Assembly (NCBI GenBank): GCA_021613535.1
Contig: CP075493.1
Span: forward strand, 3,658,001 to 3,722,000
Direction of reading: 5' to 3'
Length of the DNA: 64,000 nt
DNA from: Adineta vaga
Taxonomy: Eukaryota; Rotifera
The notes below the pieces were generated by a model. That model saw only the letters and a list, made by a program, of their open reading frames with translations, searched no databases and was not told the DNA's origin. Position 1 is the stretch's first letter. The number at the start of each line of letters is the position of its first letter. The translations under genes and the position numbers were made by a program. Positions 13,080 to 25,419 of the stretch are shown here, piece by piece.

Positions 13080-13677
13080 TTAAGGTATAACAGGTTTTGA
13101 TCGTTCGATACTAACACTTGCTTCAGACAATCCCGGTTGTGATGTAGCGGAACGTACGCGAAAACCAGCAGAACTACCAGTTCGAGAAGACTTCTGTGTC
13201 GATTGAGAGAACGATGCCGATAGATTCGCTCGTTGATTTGCCGTTTTTATCTGTCGACGACGCCAATACACGGCAAAAACAGCCAAACAAACAATGCAAA
13301 ATAGCGATATGCTTACACCAATAATCACAGCATCAGATAATGGTATTGAATCTGGTTGGGCAGTGGCACGAAACGGTACACATTGTCCATCTTTACAATG
13401 ATAATCCGCTATATAAAGAAAAGAAAAGAAAAGCTATGATTAGGATTTTTAATACTAATTGAAATTTTTACCAGAACAACATGAATATTTGTTATCTTTC
13501 GGATCGAAACATTTTGTTCCTATTAATAAACAAACAATGGCTTTCATATTTTTTTGATAGATCTGAAAAAATCTTACCTAAATGACCGCCAAAATAGAAA
13601 CAATTCTCAACACTTTGACTAATATCAAATAATATTGAAGAGAATATCAGAAATATAAATGGTAGAAGACGTTTCAT
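13080..13677 (-). CDS. small type I membrane protein with Cys-rich ectodomain (WBP1/VOPP1/Shisa-like)
   Basis: Three exons, 13677-13578, 13519-13472 and 13408-13080, encode 158 aa. Residues 1-22 form a signal peptide (MKRLLPFIFLIFSSILFDIS). The ectodomain of about 50 residues carries seven cysteines, including a CC pair (YSCCSADYHCKDGQCVP). A transmembrane span (VIIGVSISLFCIVCLAVFAV) is followed by a basic, Ser-rich cytoplasmic tail. This layout is shared by the WBP1/VOPP1/Shisa superfamily of single-span Cys-rich adaptor proteins, which act in trafficking of receptors. No PPxY motif is visible in the tail, so the assignment is by layout only. Confidence 0.7.
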
Positions 13678-13944
13678 GATAAAATTTTAGACACAAATGA
13701 CAGTCTACTGATACTTATATTTATGTCGAAACAAAAAAGATAACTAGATGATATTCGAGTTTCACGCGACTACGAAATGTGATGTGATAAGCAGTTTTCG
13801 AATGTTGTTGAGATGAAGACCAGAGATTGTCAAAAAGAAATGAAGTTTCATAGGTCTCACTATGAATCATCATATGTTATTTCAGCTGCAAAACATTTGT
13901 TGAACGAAAGTCACGCCTAACTTTCCTTCTTGACAACTTGATTT
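13678..13944. other. intergenic
   Basis: Upstream flank of the Cys-rich membrane protein gene; nothing recognisable. Confidence 0.5.
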
Positions 13945-14135
13945 TAGGGTGAGTATGGGTGCCCAGGATGGACGTTCCGGCCTCCGGATCTAGTAGGAAA
14001 GACGCGGGAAAATCACTGAAACCAACTGGAAAAATTCCTGGGCAGAATACTGCTCCTATGAAATTATCGGAATTGTACGGAACCCGCCGGTTCCAGGACG
14101 TACGAGTCGACCTGGGTCTGTATGCAGGGTGAACA
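13945..14135. other. GC-rich islet, possible relic of foreign or mobile DNA
   Basis: About 190 bases with much higher GC than the surrounding intergenic DNA and CG-rich words (CCGGCCTCCGG, CCCGCCGG). Both strands are open: a plus ORF from ATG 13968 to TGA 14130-14132 (54 codons) and a minus ORF across 13877-14143 (88 codons). Neither resembles a domain I know. Base composition and codon choice differ from all neighbouring genes, so it may be a fragment of a transposon or of transferred DNA. No terminal repeats or target-site duplication were found by eye. Confidence 0.4.
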
Positions 14136-14612
14136 CTAGCCAATCATCTACATCCACACCAAGACCATCAAAATGTAGAAATTTAGAAGTTGAAGAAGTT
14201 TAATACTCGAATCGAATTCACGATTTCTACACTACTCTCTATGCATATATTGGCAACAATCATCTCGATGATTACCCTTCGCGTTTGACATACACACATC
14301 GATGCATGCAAAATCCAACCTCCGCATTTGCTTTTATTATTGCATATTTGCAGTATTGAAAAAGAACTGCATATACATTCGATCAACATTAGTAGAGATT
14401 TTTCTTCGTTTTGCGTTCTTTGATTTCTTTTTTTTTGATATTTAACGAACACAGCAAGAGAGCGACAGAGGAAAAAATATTGGACTGAAAAAACCTTCTA
14501 TAGCCAAATAATTATCGAACATATAAATATCAACGAATCAGTGGTACCTTTAAAGAATAATACATTACAGAATAGAATTTCGATAATGATAGGTAGACAA
14601 GAACTAATCAAT
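14136..14612. other. intergenic, upstream of secreted protein gene
   Basis: AT-rich and non-coding; an 89-codon minus ORF at 14183-14452 has no domain. An in-frame ATG at 14586 lies 9 codons upstream of the chosen start of the next gene. Confidence 0.5.
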
Positions 14613-15673
14613 ATGAAAACTTGTTTTATGTTGTTACTGTTAATAACGTTAGTAACAAGTTTCGATTATCGATTTAAACAACGTTCATCAAGACTTCAAC
14701 AACTGAAAGGTTAGTAAAGAGACGTTTTATGCAATTAATTAAAGAAAACTTATGTTTAGATTTGTTGAATGACGATGATAATGAACGAGAATTTGATTTG
14801 AGACATCGAAATCGTAAGTTAACTGATGATTAATGATACTGATATGTAATCGAAGATTTTTTAAGAGTATAGTTTTGACACGATATTTCGTATTCAGATG
14901 TATATTAAATGTAAATAGAATTTACAATCATTTGATATGATTATCAACCAATAAATATGATCGCATAAATAATAATAATAAAAAACAGTGTACGTGTTTC
15001 AAATATAGAATTAATGAATTGATGTTTTTCTTCGGAAATGTTAAAAAAATATCTTATTATATTATTTAGAACAAAATGAAAATGATGAAGAAAGTGATGA
15101 AACTGATTTCGGTACGTACATAAACTTGCTTACCATATGCTTGCTAAAGAAAACTTCAGCTTATATCAATGTAGGCATACACACAAAAAAAAAAGAGATA
15201 GAACATTAACTAACTTCGGTTTACAACGATACTTATGATATGTTTTCGGTTTAGATCGTCGAATTTCTGATAATGATGATGGTGAACAATATATGGAAAT
15301 TCGTGCAACTGTTGGATCCAACGAAACAAATACAGGTAAATAATTCATTTTCTTATGATTGATTTCAATATGTCATGACTCGTTAGGATCAGAGATCACA
15401 CTTCAAAATCGTGCTGCTATGAATACTCGTCTTCGTGTTCTTTATACAGATAAAGACGGTCGTCCAGCAATTGCTGAAACTGGTCGATTATGGACTGGCC
15501 AAACAAAATCTGTCCAACTTCTTGTTGGTGCAACAAATATAAATGTCATCGTTGAGAAAGATTTATTTTTTGAAACATGGCGTGAAGCCTACAAAGGTAC
15601 ATTAACTAATAGCAATCAATGTATACGTATTGTGGGTGTAACACTCTTTTCAAAAATTCATCCATGCAAATAA
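14613..15673 (+). CDS. secreted protein of unknown family
   Basis: Five exons: 14613-14709, 14760-14813, 15070-15111, 15255-15335 and 15387-15673; all introns are phase 1 and the product is 186 aa. I chose ATG 14613 because it begins directly with a signal peptide (MKTCFMLLLLITLVTS); ATG 14586 would add 9 residues in frame. A short acidic/basic linker (EQNENDEESDETDF) precedes a C-terminal domain of about 120 residues containing LQNRAAMNTRLRVLYTDKD and two cysteines near the end. The uniform phase-1 introns around short exons fit an extracellular modular protein. No homologue recognised; function unknown. Confidence 0.75.
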
Positions 15674-16129
15674 ACGATTAAATACAAGAAGAAAACAAGA
15701 CATAACGAAAGAAAGCTGATTATTAATAACATAAGATTTCTCTCTCTTTATATATATATATAAATAGATTTCTTCTGGCTTGGTTGAATAACAAATAAAA
15801 TTGTTAAAAGAAAATATTCAATTACAAATATATATATATATATCTTTACAAAATAAAACAGATAAAAATCAAAAGAGATGTGGCTGAGAGATTTGATTTT
15901 ATAAAGCATTCTGATTCTGAGACAGCGAAGCATTCTGAATTGCTGTATGCTAAAATAAAGGATTGGAATCAAAGTAATGAAATTAGGAACAAAAGAATAG
16001 ATAGTACCCAAATATCTAAAATATCAGTCACAGTATGTTGAGTCGGTAATTTAAATAAAAAGTAAACAAAATTTCGAGAGATCGTTTCGAAGAATATATT
16101 TCCATCTATAAAATTACAAATAGGATAAA
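15674..16129. other. convergent 3' ends, non-coding
   Basis: Interval between the 3' end of the secreted protein (plus) and the 3' end of MED15 (minus). Two (AT)n microsatellites lie near 15751-15763 and 15829-15843. No gene seen. Confidence 0.6.
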
Positions 16130-18511
16130 TCATTTGATTTGAAATCCTTTGTTTTCATTACCTGAATTTTCTAATTTAATCGACGTTGTATTTGTTGTTG
16201 ATGATATTAAGGATAGAACTTCAGGTGATTCATTAGGATATTGTATCGTTAATTTTAATTTTAAAGGTGGTACGATAGGCATATTAATTTCAATAAGTCG
16301 ACATACTAATTCATAATCATTCCCTACTAAATCTTTATTTCTCAAAATTGATGGTGTTGGAGAAATTTTATCATGCATAGGTTTTAATTCATATGTGAAT
16401 GTATTCATTGATAAATGAGCAAATTCACTTTCAATAATACGACTTAACGATGTTGAAACATGAAAGTTCGTAGATATAGAATTTTGTTCAATAACTTGTC
16501 TAGATTCTGTATCCAGACGAATATGTCTAAAAATATGAAAAATATAGAAGGAACAAAAATGATAATTCAATCTTAAATCTCTCTTTTTCATTTAGTTTAA
16601 TTTCCTTTTTTTTGTGCATACTTATGTGGTACACCATTTAAAACTTCACTTAATGGTTCGAGAAATCGCTTAGCGATATTGTATTTTAATGTTGAATCTT
16701 TATTTAAATAATCAACAATTGTACGTTGACATTGTTCGAAAACACCATTTGTCATCAAACGAGAATTGTTTATATTTGATGACATAGCTGTTGAGACATC
16801 GCTCATAGAAGGCACCATGGTTGGTCCTAACATTCGATCGACATGTTCTTTGAGACGACGTGCAGCAATTAAATGTTCAGGAACTAAATTTCTCACGAAA
16901 TTAGAAATTTGCTCGTGTAATTGACGATATTTAACTATTTTATCGTGTTGACCTAAGAAGATAGCTGAAAGGTACAAAAGGAAGTTATTTACTTTTAATC
17001 TATACCTTCTTGTTGAAATCGAGCAATAATTCGAGTCAAATATTGAATACGTTCATTGAAAAATTTATAAAGAAAGTGCATTTCATCATCAATAATCACT
17101 GCAGGACTACCCGTATAATCTGAGTATATATGTATATATTCGCATTTGATATATATGAACATAGTTACATTATATCTTACTTATCATATTCATTGGAGAC
17201 ATTTGTGGACGATAAATACTATTTTGTGGAGATTGAGACATCATATAACGTGCCAATGGACTTTGTCCAGATTGTACGATCGATGCTGGTGGTGGTGGTG
17301 GTGGCGGTGGTTGGATCATTCCAGGATGAGAATGCGGAGATGAGATACCACTCGAAGTCATCATCGAATCCGAATTTCTATAGAATGGAAATTATTAAAG
17401 TTAAGAAAAAAGATAGGAGCGTACGGTGCCATTGGACTTGGTTGCTGCTGTGCAATTTGAGAATTTGATATTGGTTGATTACGAACATTTCGATTTATCT
17501 TGAAATATTTTATTTATTTCAATACGTTGTCTCAAATTAATACTTACATTACGAAGTCTTGTTTGTACTACATTTTGTGCAGTATTTTGTGGTTGTTTGG
17601 GTGGATTTGGACTGGAGAGAAGATGTTGAAGAACTGAATAAGATTATATTTAGAGAATTCAAAATAGAATGGCTAAACATTTACTTTCATCTTGAACACC
17701 AGATGACGTCGATGATGATTGCAATAACACTGATGGGTTTGTTGGTTGCTGCAGTTGAGAAGTATTTGGCGAATCTTGTTGTTGTTGTTGATTGAGATTA
17801 CTTTGTTGACGTACTTGTTGAAGTTGCTAGATAATAAAATTACTATTAATTAACTCGCATGAATCTACTTATTATTTCTCAAAAATGTTTTGATCGGTAT
17901 TTCACGACAGAGAAAGTATTGTTCTTTATTGTAGAGAATATTAGATGATAGATATCTTTTATATAAAAATATCTCTGGTGTAAATCGAACCTAACCTGAA
18001 CAAGTGTACGTTGTGGTGGCGGCACTGATATTTGCTGTGGAGGCGGTGGAGCTGATATTGGTTGTTGTTGTTGTTGTTGTTGCTGCAGATATTGAGATGT
18101 TGCAGTTGTCATGGGTTGTTGGTTGCTGCGGTCGCATTTGTAGGACTTGCATTCCAGTCTGTTGTTGTTGTTGTTGTTGTTGCAGCAGCTGCTGCTGCTG
18201 CTGCATGGAAGGTGTAATTAATTCCTGTTTGATTTGTGGTTGTTGCTGTTGCTGTTGTTGTTGTATAGCAAAGTTTTGCATTGTTGATCTCGAATGAATA
18301 TTTGATAATTGAGATTGTGCTTCTTGTTTGATATTCATTATTGATGTTGGTGGAACCATTGCTGTTGATGATTGCATTGTATATGAAGATTGATTTGTTA
18401 AAGGTACTTGTGATTGTAATTGTTGAGATATTGCAGACATTTGTGGTTGTTGAGATTGCATATACACCTGTTGTTGCCCTTGTGGATTCATCATGGTCTG
18501 TTGTAGCTGTA

Positions 18512-18547
<36 letters not shown>

Positions 18548-18892
18548 GCTGCTGTTGCTGTTGCATTTGTTGACTTCTCTGTTGTATCAAGGCTTGAATT
18601 ACGCGACGATAGAGTGCCTAAAATAGATCACTTATAATCTGTAATCAGTACAGTAAAAATAATCAATTTACTGATTTGCCAACACTTCGGTTGAACGCAA
18701 TATCATCAAAGCGCATTGCTAATTCTCGATTTCCACCATAATGGTTTGTTCTAAACAGAAGAAAAATCAATTAGTATTCAAAACATATTTTATTTTAATA
18801 TTTATTTACAATCGTGTAATATAATTTTCACGTTCACTTTCGCTGATCTTTTGTTGATCATCTGATGATCCTGAACCATCAGCGTTCATCAT
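16130..18892 (-). CDS. MED15: Mediator complex subunit 15
   Basis: Exons 18892-18810, 18750-18672, 18617-17996, 17826-17685, 17633-17548, 17498-17425, 17377-17181, 17119-17006, 16964-16622, 16526-16130. The N-terminal part (ENYITRLTNHYGGNRELAMR... to ALYRRVIQALIQQ) occupies the place of the MED15 KIX domain, which binds activators. Long Gln-rich tracts follow. The C-terminal part (HDKIVKYRQLHEQISNFVRNL onward) ends with LKLKLTIQYPNESPEVL, as in MED15 proteins that anchor in the Mediator tail. The third exon changes frame near 18110-18160. Either a 64-nt intron lies at 18149-18086 (GTCC...CTGCAG, which restores phase exactly, 690 aa in total) or there is a one-base error. The KIX match is weak by eye. 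Confidence 0.82.
17996..18617 (-). repeat. CAA/CAG (polyglutamine) microsatellite cluster in MED15
   Basis: Several CAA/CAG runs on the minus strand (for example about 18509-18567, 18160-18202, 18058-18083) encode polyglutamine. Such tracts are common in MED15 and vary in length. Most of the other five reading frames across this block look open only because of the repeat. Confidence 0.9.
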
Positions 18893-19069
18893 CTTTATCT
18901 GAAAGATACAATATTCAAGTGAATTTCGATTTATTTGTATGAGCATTGACACACCGGTGTAAGGTGTATAAAGAAAAGAACAACAAACAGTAGCACCACC
19001 AACAACTAAGAAACAAAACAGAGGCGAAAAAAGCATAGGAATGATCTGAATTGAACAAAAAATAAGCAT

Positions 19070-21719
19070 CTATGATTGTGTAGAATTGTCTAGACGTTTC
19101 TTCCAAAACCATTTTTGATATTGATTCGAAGATTCGCAAGGTGCCATATAAACATCTTTATCATTTGTTGCAGATATTTCAATACAAAAACCCGATGCAT
19201 GTCGAAGTAAATCATTCTACAAAGAGAAATCTCATTATATTTTCCTTATTCTACAAATAAATGTACTTCATATTTCCACATTTGATTTCCTTGCATTGAA
19301 TGACAAGTAAATGATGTAATTTTACTTGGTTTTCGTAATTCAGCATGTCCACCGGCATAATCTAAACATTTATCTTCTCGACGAATTTCAAATGTTTTTG
19401 ATAATAGAAAATATTGATTGCCACCTTGACCGTGACATGGATAACCAATAACAGCTTTATCACTATCTTCAATCTCTTGAGAATCAATACATACATTCGG
19501 TTTCGCACGACTACGAATCTTTGAAGAACAAAAACAAGAATGAGTTAGATATATTTGAGAGAAAAGAAAAGATTGAAATATACTTCGCCAAAAAATAAAC
19601 TTTCGCCAGGTACAAACTGTTCAGGATAAATATTCTCTAAGAACCATTTGAATGATTTACATTGTAATCGTTCACGAATTTTCAATCGATCAGATACATC
19701 ACCATAATCACCCTAAAAAAGAAAAGTAATTTCTGTTGTCAATCATAATAAACCAAAATTTCTCATAGAAAATACATTGGTATGAATAGGAACTAACGAG
19801 AAAGACTATTTTGTACGTACGAAACTAATCACTATATAAATAGACATACGTAAAACCATCCAATGATTCATTAGTATCATTACTACTACAATAGATATTC
19901 TCTCTTCAAACATTTATTTAATTGAGACTGTCATATTTGTGATACAAACATCAAACAATTATCTCATATGTTATTGACAAATATTCAACGTGAAACTATT
20001 CTAATTAGATAAGAATGTATAATACTTACAAGATTATTAGAAATTCTTTCGTAATAATATTTCTATAGACGAAAAGAAAGAAAGAATATTGAAAATATCT
20101 TAATTTGGTTTACTTTATAATCATCAAGCCAAACTTCAGCAAGACGAACTGTATTCTTTTTCACAACATTGACATTACTTGGCCATTGATAAGGAGAACG
20201 TTTTCGAAAAATATGACCAACATGTGAACATGGTGCACATAAAAGTTCTCCACCACATTGCCAAACCTACATGCAATAAGATTTACGTTTGTTATTGGAA
20301 ACAAGTGAACATATTTTGATTGATTTACTTTAAAAGAAAGCTCAAGATTTTCACCACCCCAAATATCCATTCCAGGATCATACATGCCAAGTTGATCGAA
20401 CCAGTCTCGATCGATAGCAAATAAGCCACCTGCCATTGTTGGACTCCTAAGATCAATAGAAACAATTCGTCTAGAATTATCATTTATTTTCTGAATTTTA
20501 CCGAATGGGATCGGTTTTTTTCTGTCTTCGTTTCATTTCGCGTTCAGGCGTAACGTGCCAATTAAAAATAAGATTCCAATCAAAACCACCCACTTGAATA
20601 TTTTGTATTGGCGTACCGGTTATTTGAAATGTTGAATCATCAATAATTTCAATCAATGGAACGACAGCTACTTTAGGATTTCGTGCAATTGGATCTAATA
20701 AAGGTTCAAGCCATCCTACAAACAAAGATCAAGACGTGAAAATAACTTAAACGAAGATATATTTACCTTCAGCACATTCACAATGTGAATCCAAGAAGAC
20801 TAAAACTTTTCCTTTTGCAGCGACAGCACCTTTCAAACGAGCACGTATAAGACCTTCACGTTTATCCGTACGTAGTAATCGAACTTTTTTCAAGGGTTTA
20901 ATATCGTCTTCAAGCATTTTCTTCAAATGTTCTAATAAAAACGAAAACAAAAAAAAACATCCAATTAGATATTTCATGTTCATTTTACCCACGAACTTAC
21001 CAATATAACAGACCTTTATCAGAAAAATCATCGACCAATATGACTTCATTCAATAGACTAGGTGGTGAACGATCCAATACCGACCAAACAGTTCGTAACA
21101 AGGCTGAACGTGCTTCATTATGAAAGATAATAATCACAGATGTATCTGTTAGATTAGGATGTAAATCAACTTTTTTACATCTAGATAAAAATATTTTGTT
21201 TAAAATAAACATCAAATTTTTGAATAGATATAATTACTCAGGATCTCGTATATCAGGTAAATTTCTTCGTAGTGAAATCATATTACTAACATATTCATTA
21301 AATGCATTATTTTTCCAACCATCATCAAATTTTTTACGTTCCTCTGCCGATAATTTTTCTTTCTCGATGCGAACTGCATTTCCTAATTCACCTGGTCCAC
21401 CCTTTTTCGGATCATTGTGTTCTTTTTGCATTACAGGCGCAACAACTTGTACTTGACCCTGCATTTCTTGTGCTTGTTTTTTTGCTTTATCACGTTCTTC
21501 AGCTGGATGATCATTGTCAGGATGATGTTTAAATGGTAAAACACCGATGATGCGATCAACAAGAGAGGATGCCACAGTTTTATCAACAACATTAATTTGA
21601 ATATCATTTTTTGATTGAGATATTGAATCTGTACGAAAAGTGAATAATATAATAGCACCAAACCATAATGCCGGAATAAATAATATATATTTTAGATATC
21701 CTCGACGACGCATTGCCAT
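19070..21719 (-). CDS. GALNT: polypeptide N-acetylgalactosaminyltransferase (GT27 with ricin-type lectin domain)
   Basis: Ten exons from ATG 21719 to TAG 19070, phases all closing, 619 aa: 21719-21238, 21180-21014, 20931-20767, 20715-20502, 20446-20329, 20266-20114, 20062-20030, 19712-19584, 19518-19267, 19216-19070. Residues about 10-28 form the Golgi type II anchor. The catalytic region shows [22 protein letters not shown], the Mn-binding DSH motif (264-266, LVFLDSHCE), GFDWNL and [17 protein letters not shown]. The C-terminal 150 residues form a ricin-B lectin ([23 protein letters not shown]). The enzyme adds GalNAc to Ser/Thr and starts mucin-type O-glycosylation in the Golgi. One intron (19713-20029) is about 317 nt, long for this window, and one exon is only 33 nt. 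Confidence 0.95.
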
Positions 21720-22552
21720 TACGAAAGATAAAAAATGTGTATCTTTTTTTTTAATAAAAACAAATAGGTTGCTGAAGCACCATCGCGCAAATAAGATTAA
21801 ATTTTCTTTAGTTAATAACACTCTGTTCTGTTCTCTTCCGTAAAGTTGACAATTCCATAGAATGTATTCTATGGATTTAAAATGCATAGATGCATCGATT
21901 GTAACATAGAGATTGCTGATGTATAGTAAGAACTAAGAAGAAAGAGAACAACACGCTGAAGTGAAGTGTTCCGTCTTTTCTAATTCACGAACATACATTT
22001 TTCGTATGCAAAGATGTCATTGCTTTGTACTTTTTCGAAACAAAACGCCACGTGTTTGTTGTCAATGGTTTAGATTTTGTTTGTACAGGGAATGTAAGTT
22101 CGTCATGTAACTATTTTCGACTGAATTCAGTGTTGAGAGAATCAGTAACTATAGATTAAAAATATCTTATAACTGCAGACATTAACATATATACGGTGAA
22201 TCTGAAAATAGCGATGAAACTATTCACTATATGAAAACATAACTTATGAATAGTGAATCTTCCATACTTGATAATCATGTACATCCATTTTTCTATGTTC
22301 TTGCTCGTTCGTATTGAAAGAAATCTTTACATTTCACAACATATTCTTTAATATGAATTAACACTGATTTACTCGATAATTAAAATGTTACATACAAAAA
22401 AGAACTGACATTGACTTTCATTTAAAAAAGAAGACGAACACAGAATTTGGTCATATATAGATATATACAACTATTCACAAATGCTAATTTGTTTTCTTTT
22501 GTCTTGAAATTCATCTCTTCAATATCTGACATAATACTCCTTGATGTTCATT
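21720..22552. other. intergenic, GALNT promoter side
   Basis: Non-coding AT-rich DNA between the GALNT start and the 3' end of the two-finger zinc protein, both minus. No ORF with support. Confidence 0.6.
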
Positions 22553-23256
22553 TCATTCAATTTGATTGGTTTCATTCTTAATATTATTTGTAGTCAATTG
22601 ATTTTCATTCATCTGTTTTGTATAATGTCGTTTACAATATGATAGTTTCTTTGCTCGTTTCATACATTGATCATAAGTACATAATGGACGCCAATGACCA
22701 ATGCCATCATATTGTTCACGAAAACCACGTTTATTTATACGAATTTCATTTCGAACATGATAAACTGGTTGAGATAAATTTGATACTGGTGTATTAGATG
22801 TATAAAGATACGATGGTGGTGGCATAGGTATTTGAGAGATAGCTTGTAAATGATGATAATGTGGTGCATGAAAAAGAATATTGGATGATAGAATACTGTC
22901 AGAATTTGTCGTTAATGGAAGGGATGATACTGATGGTTGTTGAGACGCTTGAGTTGAAGTTGTTGTTAATAAAGATTTTTGTTTCTGTTCAGTATAATGC
23001 TAAAGAAAGAAACGACTGAATCAACTTTCTATCAAATATCTTTTCTTATATGTCTGTTTCTTTTCTCGCTAGTATGTATTTATAATCTTCAATTCAAAGA
23101 AACGATAAGACTTACTCGTTTACACCAATTGAGTACTTTGGCTCGTTTCATACATCCTTCAATGACGCATAATTTTCGCCAATATTTTTTTCCATCAAAT
23201 CGTTCAAAATAACCCTTTTTATTCCATCGAATTTCATCACGCTGATGAAAAGACAT
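22553..23256 (-). CDS. protein with two C-x4-C-x9-C-x2-H zinc-finger-like repeats
   Basis: Two exons (23256-23116 and 22999-22553) encode 195 aa. The unit 'RDEIRWNKKGYFERFDGKKYW...LCVIEGCMKRAKVLNWCKRHYT' at the N-terminus recurs at the C-terminus as 'RNEIRINKRGFREQYDG...LCTYDQCMKRAKKLSYCKRHYT'. Each repeat has C-x4-C-x9-C-x2-H, a likely zinc site. A Ser/Thr/Gln/Pro-rich linker of about 75 residues joins them. No signal peptide or membrane span, so it is probably nuclear or cytosolic. Related C..C..C..H units occur in many eukaryotic proteins of unknown role; DNA or RNA binding would be a guess. A splice acceptor (TTTTTAG) lies 15 nt before the ATG. Confidence 0.75.
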
Positions 23257-23450
23257 TCGTTGAAGAAATCTAAAAAGTTGAATAGTATTATTGTATGAAA
23301 TTACTACTTAGAACAATATTGCAATAATGTATCTTAGTCAAATATTCGTAACAAACAAAAGAAAAAAGATTTGAAAAATGAGATCACTATTGCGGGAAAA
23401 AAAATGTTATTAGCAACAAAGAACAGATGAAAGACATTGAGATTTCGTGA

Positions 23451-25118
23451 TTAAACATTTGGATTATAGAATGAATCGACAAGAACTTCAATTTTTTCTT
23501 CATATTCAGTTGGTTCATCTTCGGCATAATGTCCTGAATCAATGTGAGCACTAACTCGACGTGGCGGTTTAGAAAAAGAACCATGTCGACGTTTATAATC
23601 AGCTGCTTGTTCAGCTAAACGATTAGCAATGGAAAATCGTGGAATGCTTAGATGAGAAACTGGAAAAAAACCCGCATTAAATTTTTTCAGAATTTTAAAT
23701 GAAAATATAATTACTTACTATAACCAAGACCTTGTAAGAATAATCGAATAGATTCAGCAAGTTTTGCTGGTTGTTCTTCAAGTGGGGCTCCACCACAATC
23801 AGCAAATTCGACATAAGAAGTTGTAGCTGGATCACAACGATCATTTGTATCGATAACATCATCTTTATGTGGAGATGAAATTCCAGTTACATTCATAACT
23901 GGACATCTGCAAAAGAAAAGATATTCATATAATTCTATTCTTACTATTAATACTAGTTGACATACTGTAAAGTTATTATTATATTTCCTTTTTTATTCAT
24001 ATCACTTGATCGTGACATTGGAATAGCTGTTCGTCTAAATAATTTAAATTAGAACACACGAATCTTTTCTCAGACATAGTTACTTTACTTTAAAAATGTA
24101 TTGAGAAGTTTAATCGCATTTTTAACATTAATGCCGTTTTCTAAATGATCACGAAGTGAATCAACTAAATCAGGCTGTGATGATCGTGTTTCCTAAATTA
24201 AACAATAATGATTCATTTGATAAAATCGATTATACTTACAGAACCCAAATGATACCACATAAGATAATTGATTAATGATTCAGTCCACTGTTGATTTGGA
24301 ATATCTTTTGTTGGCCACTAAAATATCGAATTTCATATAAAGAAATTCTATGAATTTCTCGATAAATATCATACTTTAAGAGAGAAACCTTCAAGCCATC
24401 CAACACCACGTGTAATACAATTCACCAGCATGAGACCATAAAATTTTGCTGGATATTTCAATCCAAAACGAACTAATATGTTTGCACCAAGACCAACACC
24501 AAATCCAACCGCTGCTTTGATACTAAACATATTCATAATCGGATAAATTTACCTGAGTTAGTAATGAAAAAAGCTTTCGTACTTTAAATGATCGAATACA
24601 TCATTGACTGTTTCAGCTAATTGATCCATAGTAGGATAAATAGACCTTCAGTACGACAAAAATGATCATATGAATAGAAAATCAAATGAAATCATACGCA
24701 GTTGGTAATGACTGTCCTTGATCTTCTTGTCCTGGTGCATTAATATGATAGATGGTAAAATGTGCAGTGATCGGCATCATTTCTGGTGTAGAAAAAAAAT
24801 TATGAAATTGTGTTGTTGCTAGAAATAGAAATAAACTTGAATCAATGTTATTAATCAATTACTAGAACATACAATTATATGCAATATCATGATAAGTCAC
24901 AATAACTGGTCGATCGTGTAAACCCTGTTGTGTTACTAGAACATAGCCATATTTTGTTGAAACTTGAATGATCTGTTTGAGAAAAACAATCACATCAGTA
25001 CGATGGTTCTCTATTTAGTAGAAATAACCTTAGGAGTTGTTAATACATCATTGCCATCAATATCATCTCTAAGTAAGCGATCTTTTGAATCAGGGGATGA
25101 GAAATCTGTGTTCGTCAT
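23451..25118 (-). CDS. NDRG: NDRG-family protein (alpha/beta-hydrolase fold, non-catalytic)
   Basis: Ten exons close in phase to 389 aa: 25118-25029, 24972-24873, 24818-24698, 24645-24583, 24522-24375, 24317-24240, 24192-24089, 24034-23966, 23906-23719, 23659-23451. Diagnostic parts are VTYHDIAYN, HINAPGQEDQGQSLP, YPTMDQLAETV, GFGVGLGANILVRFGLKYP, LMLVNC, GWLEGFSLKWP and the C-terminal EQPAKLAESIRLFLQGLGY. In NDRG proteins the hydrolase catalytic triad is lost; here the nucleophile-elbow position reads GFGVGLGAN, without Ser, as expected. Members act in stress response, trafficking and growth control. The ATG directly follows a TTTTTAG acceptor, consistent with a trans-splice site or a 5'-UTR intron. 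Confidence 0.95.
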
Positions 25119-25419
25119 CTAAAAAGCAAGAGTCATAATGTTCGATGTTTATAATTAGATATAAAGTAAAACACGAGACAAAAACGAGGGTGGATACATC
25201 ATCAAATGAGAAGTTAAAGAAAAGAAAAGAAAGGTGAAAAGGTGAATGTGAGGAAAAAAATATATAGACGCATATACATTGATGATCATCATGAGTAAGA
25301 ATAAAAAATGGACAACGAACAGGATGTGCTTATAGGAAGAAAAATGTTAGTCGATATCTTACGCCATCTTTCGTGTAGAAGAAAAGGACGGAACAATCAT
25401 TCGAAAAGGATAGATGAAG
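25119..25419. other. NDRG 5' flank
   Basis: Non-coding; presumed NDRG promoter and 3' end of the Shisa-like gene upstream on the same strand. Confidence 0.5.

Noticed and set aside
13877-14143. 88-codon minus ORF as a gene
   Set aside because: Its openness comes from the GC-rich islet; the opposite strand is equally open and no domain is seen, so it is listed only as an islet.
18004-18637. long plus-strand ORFs rich in Val/Ala/Cys
   Set aside because: They are the reverse complement of the MED15 polyglutamine tracts; triplet repeats keep most frames open.
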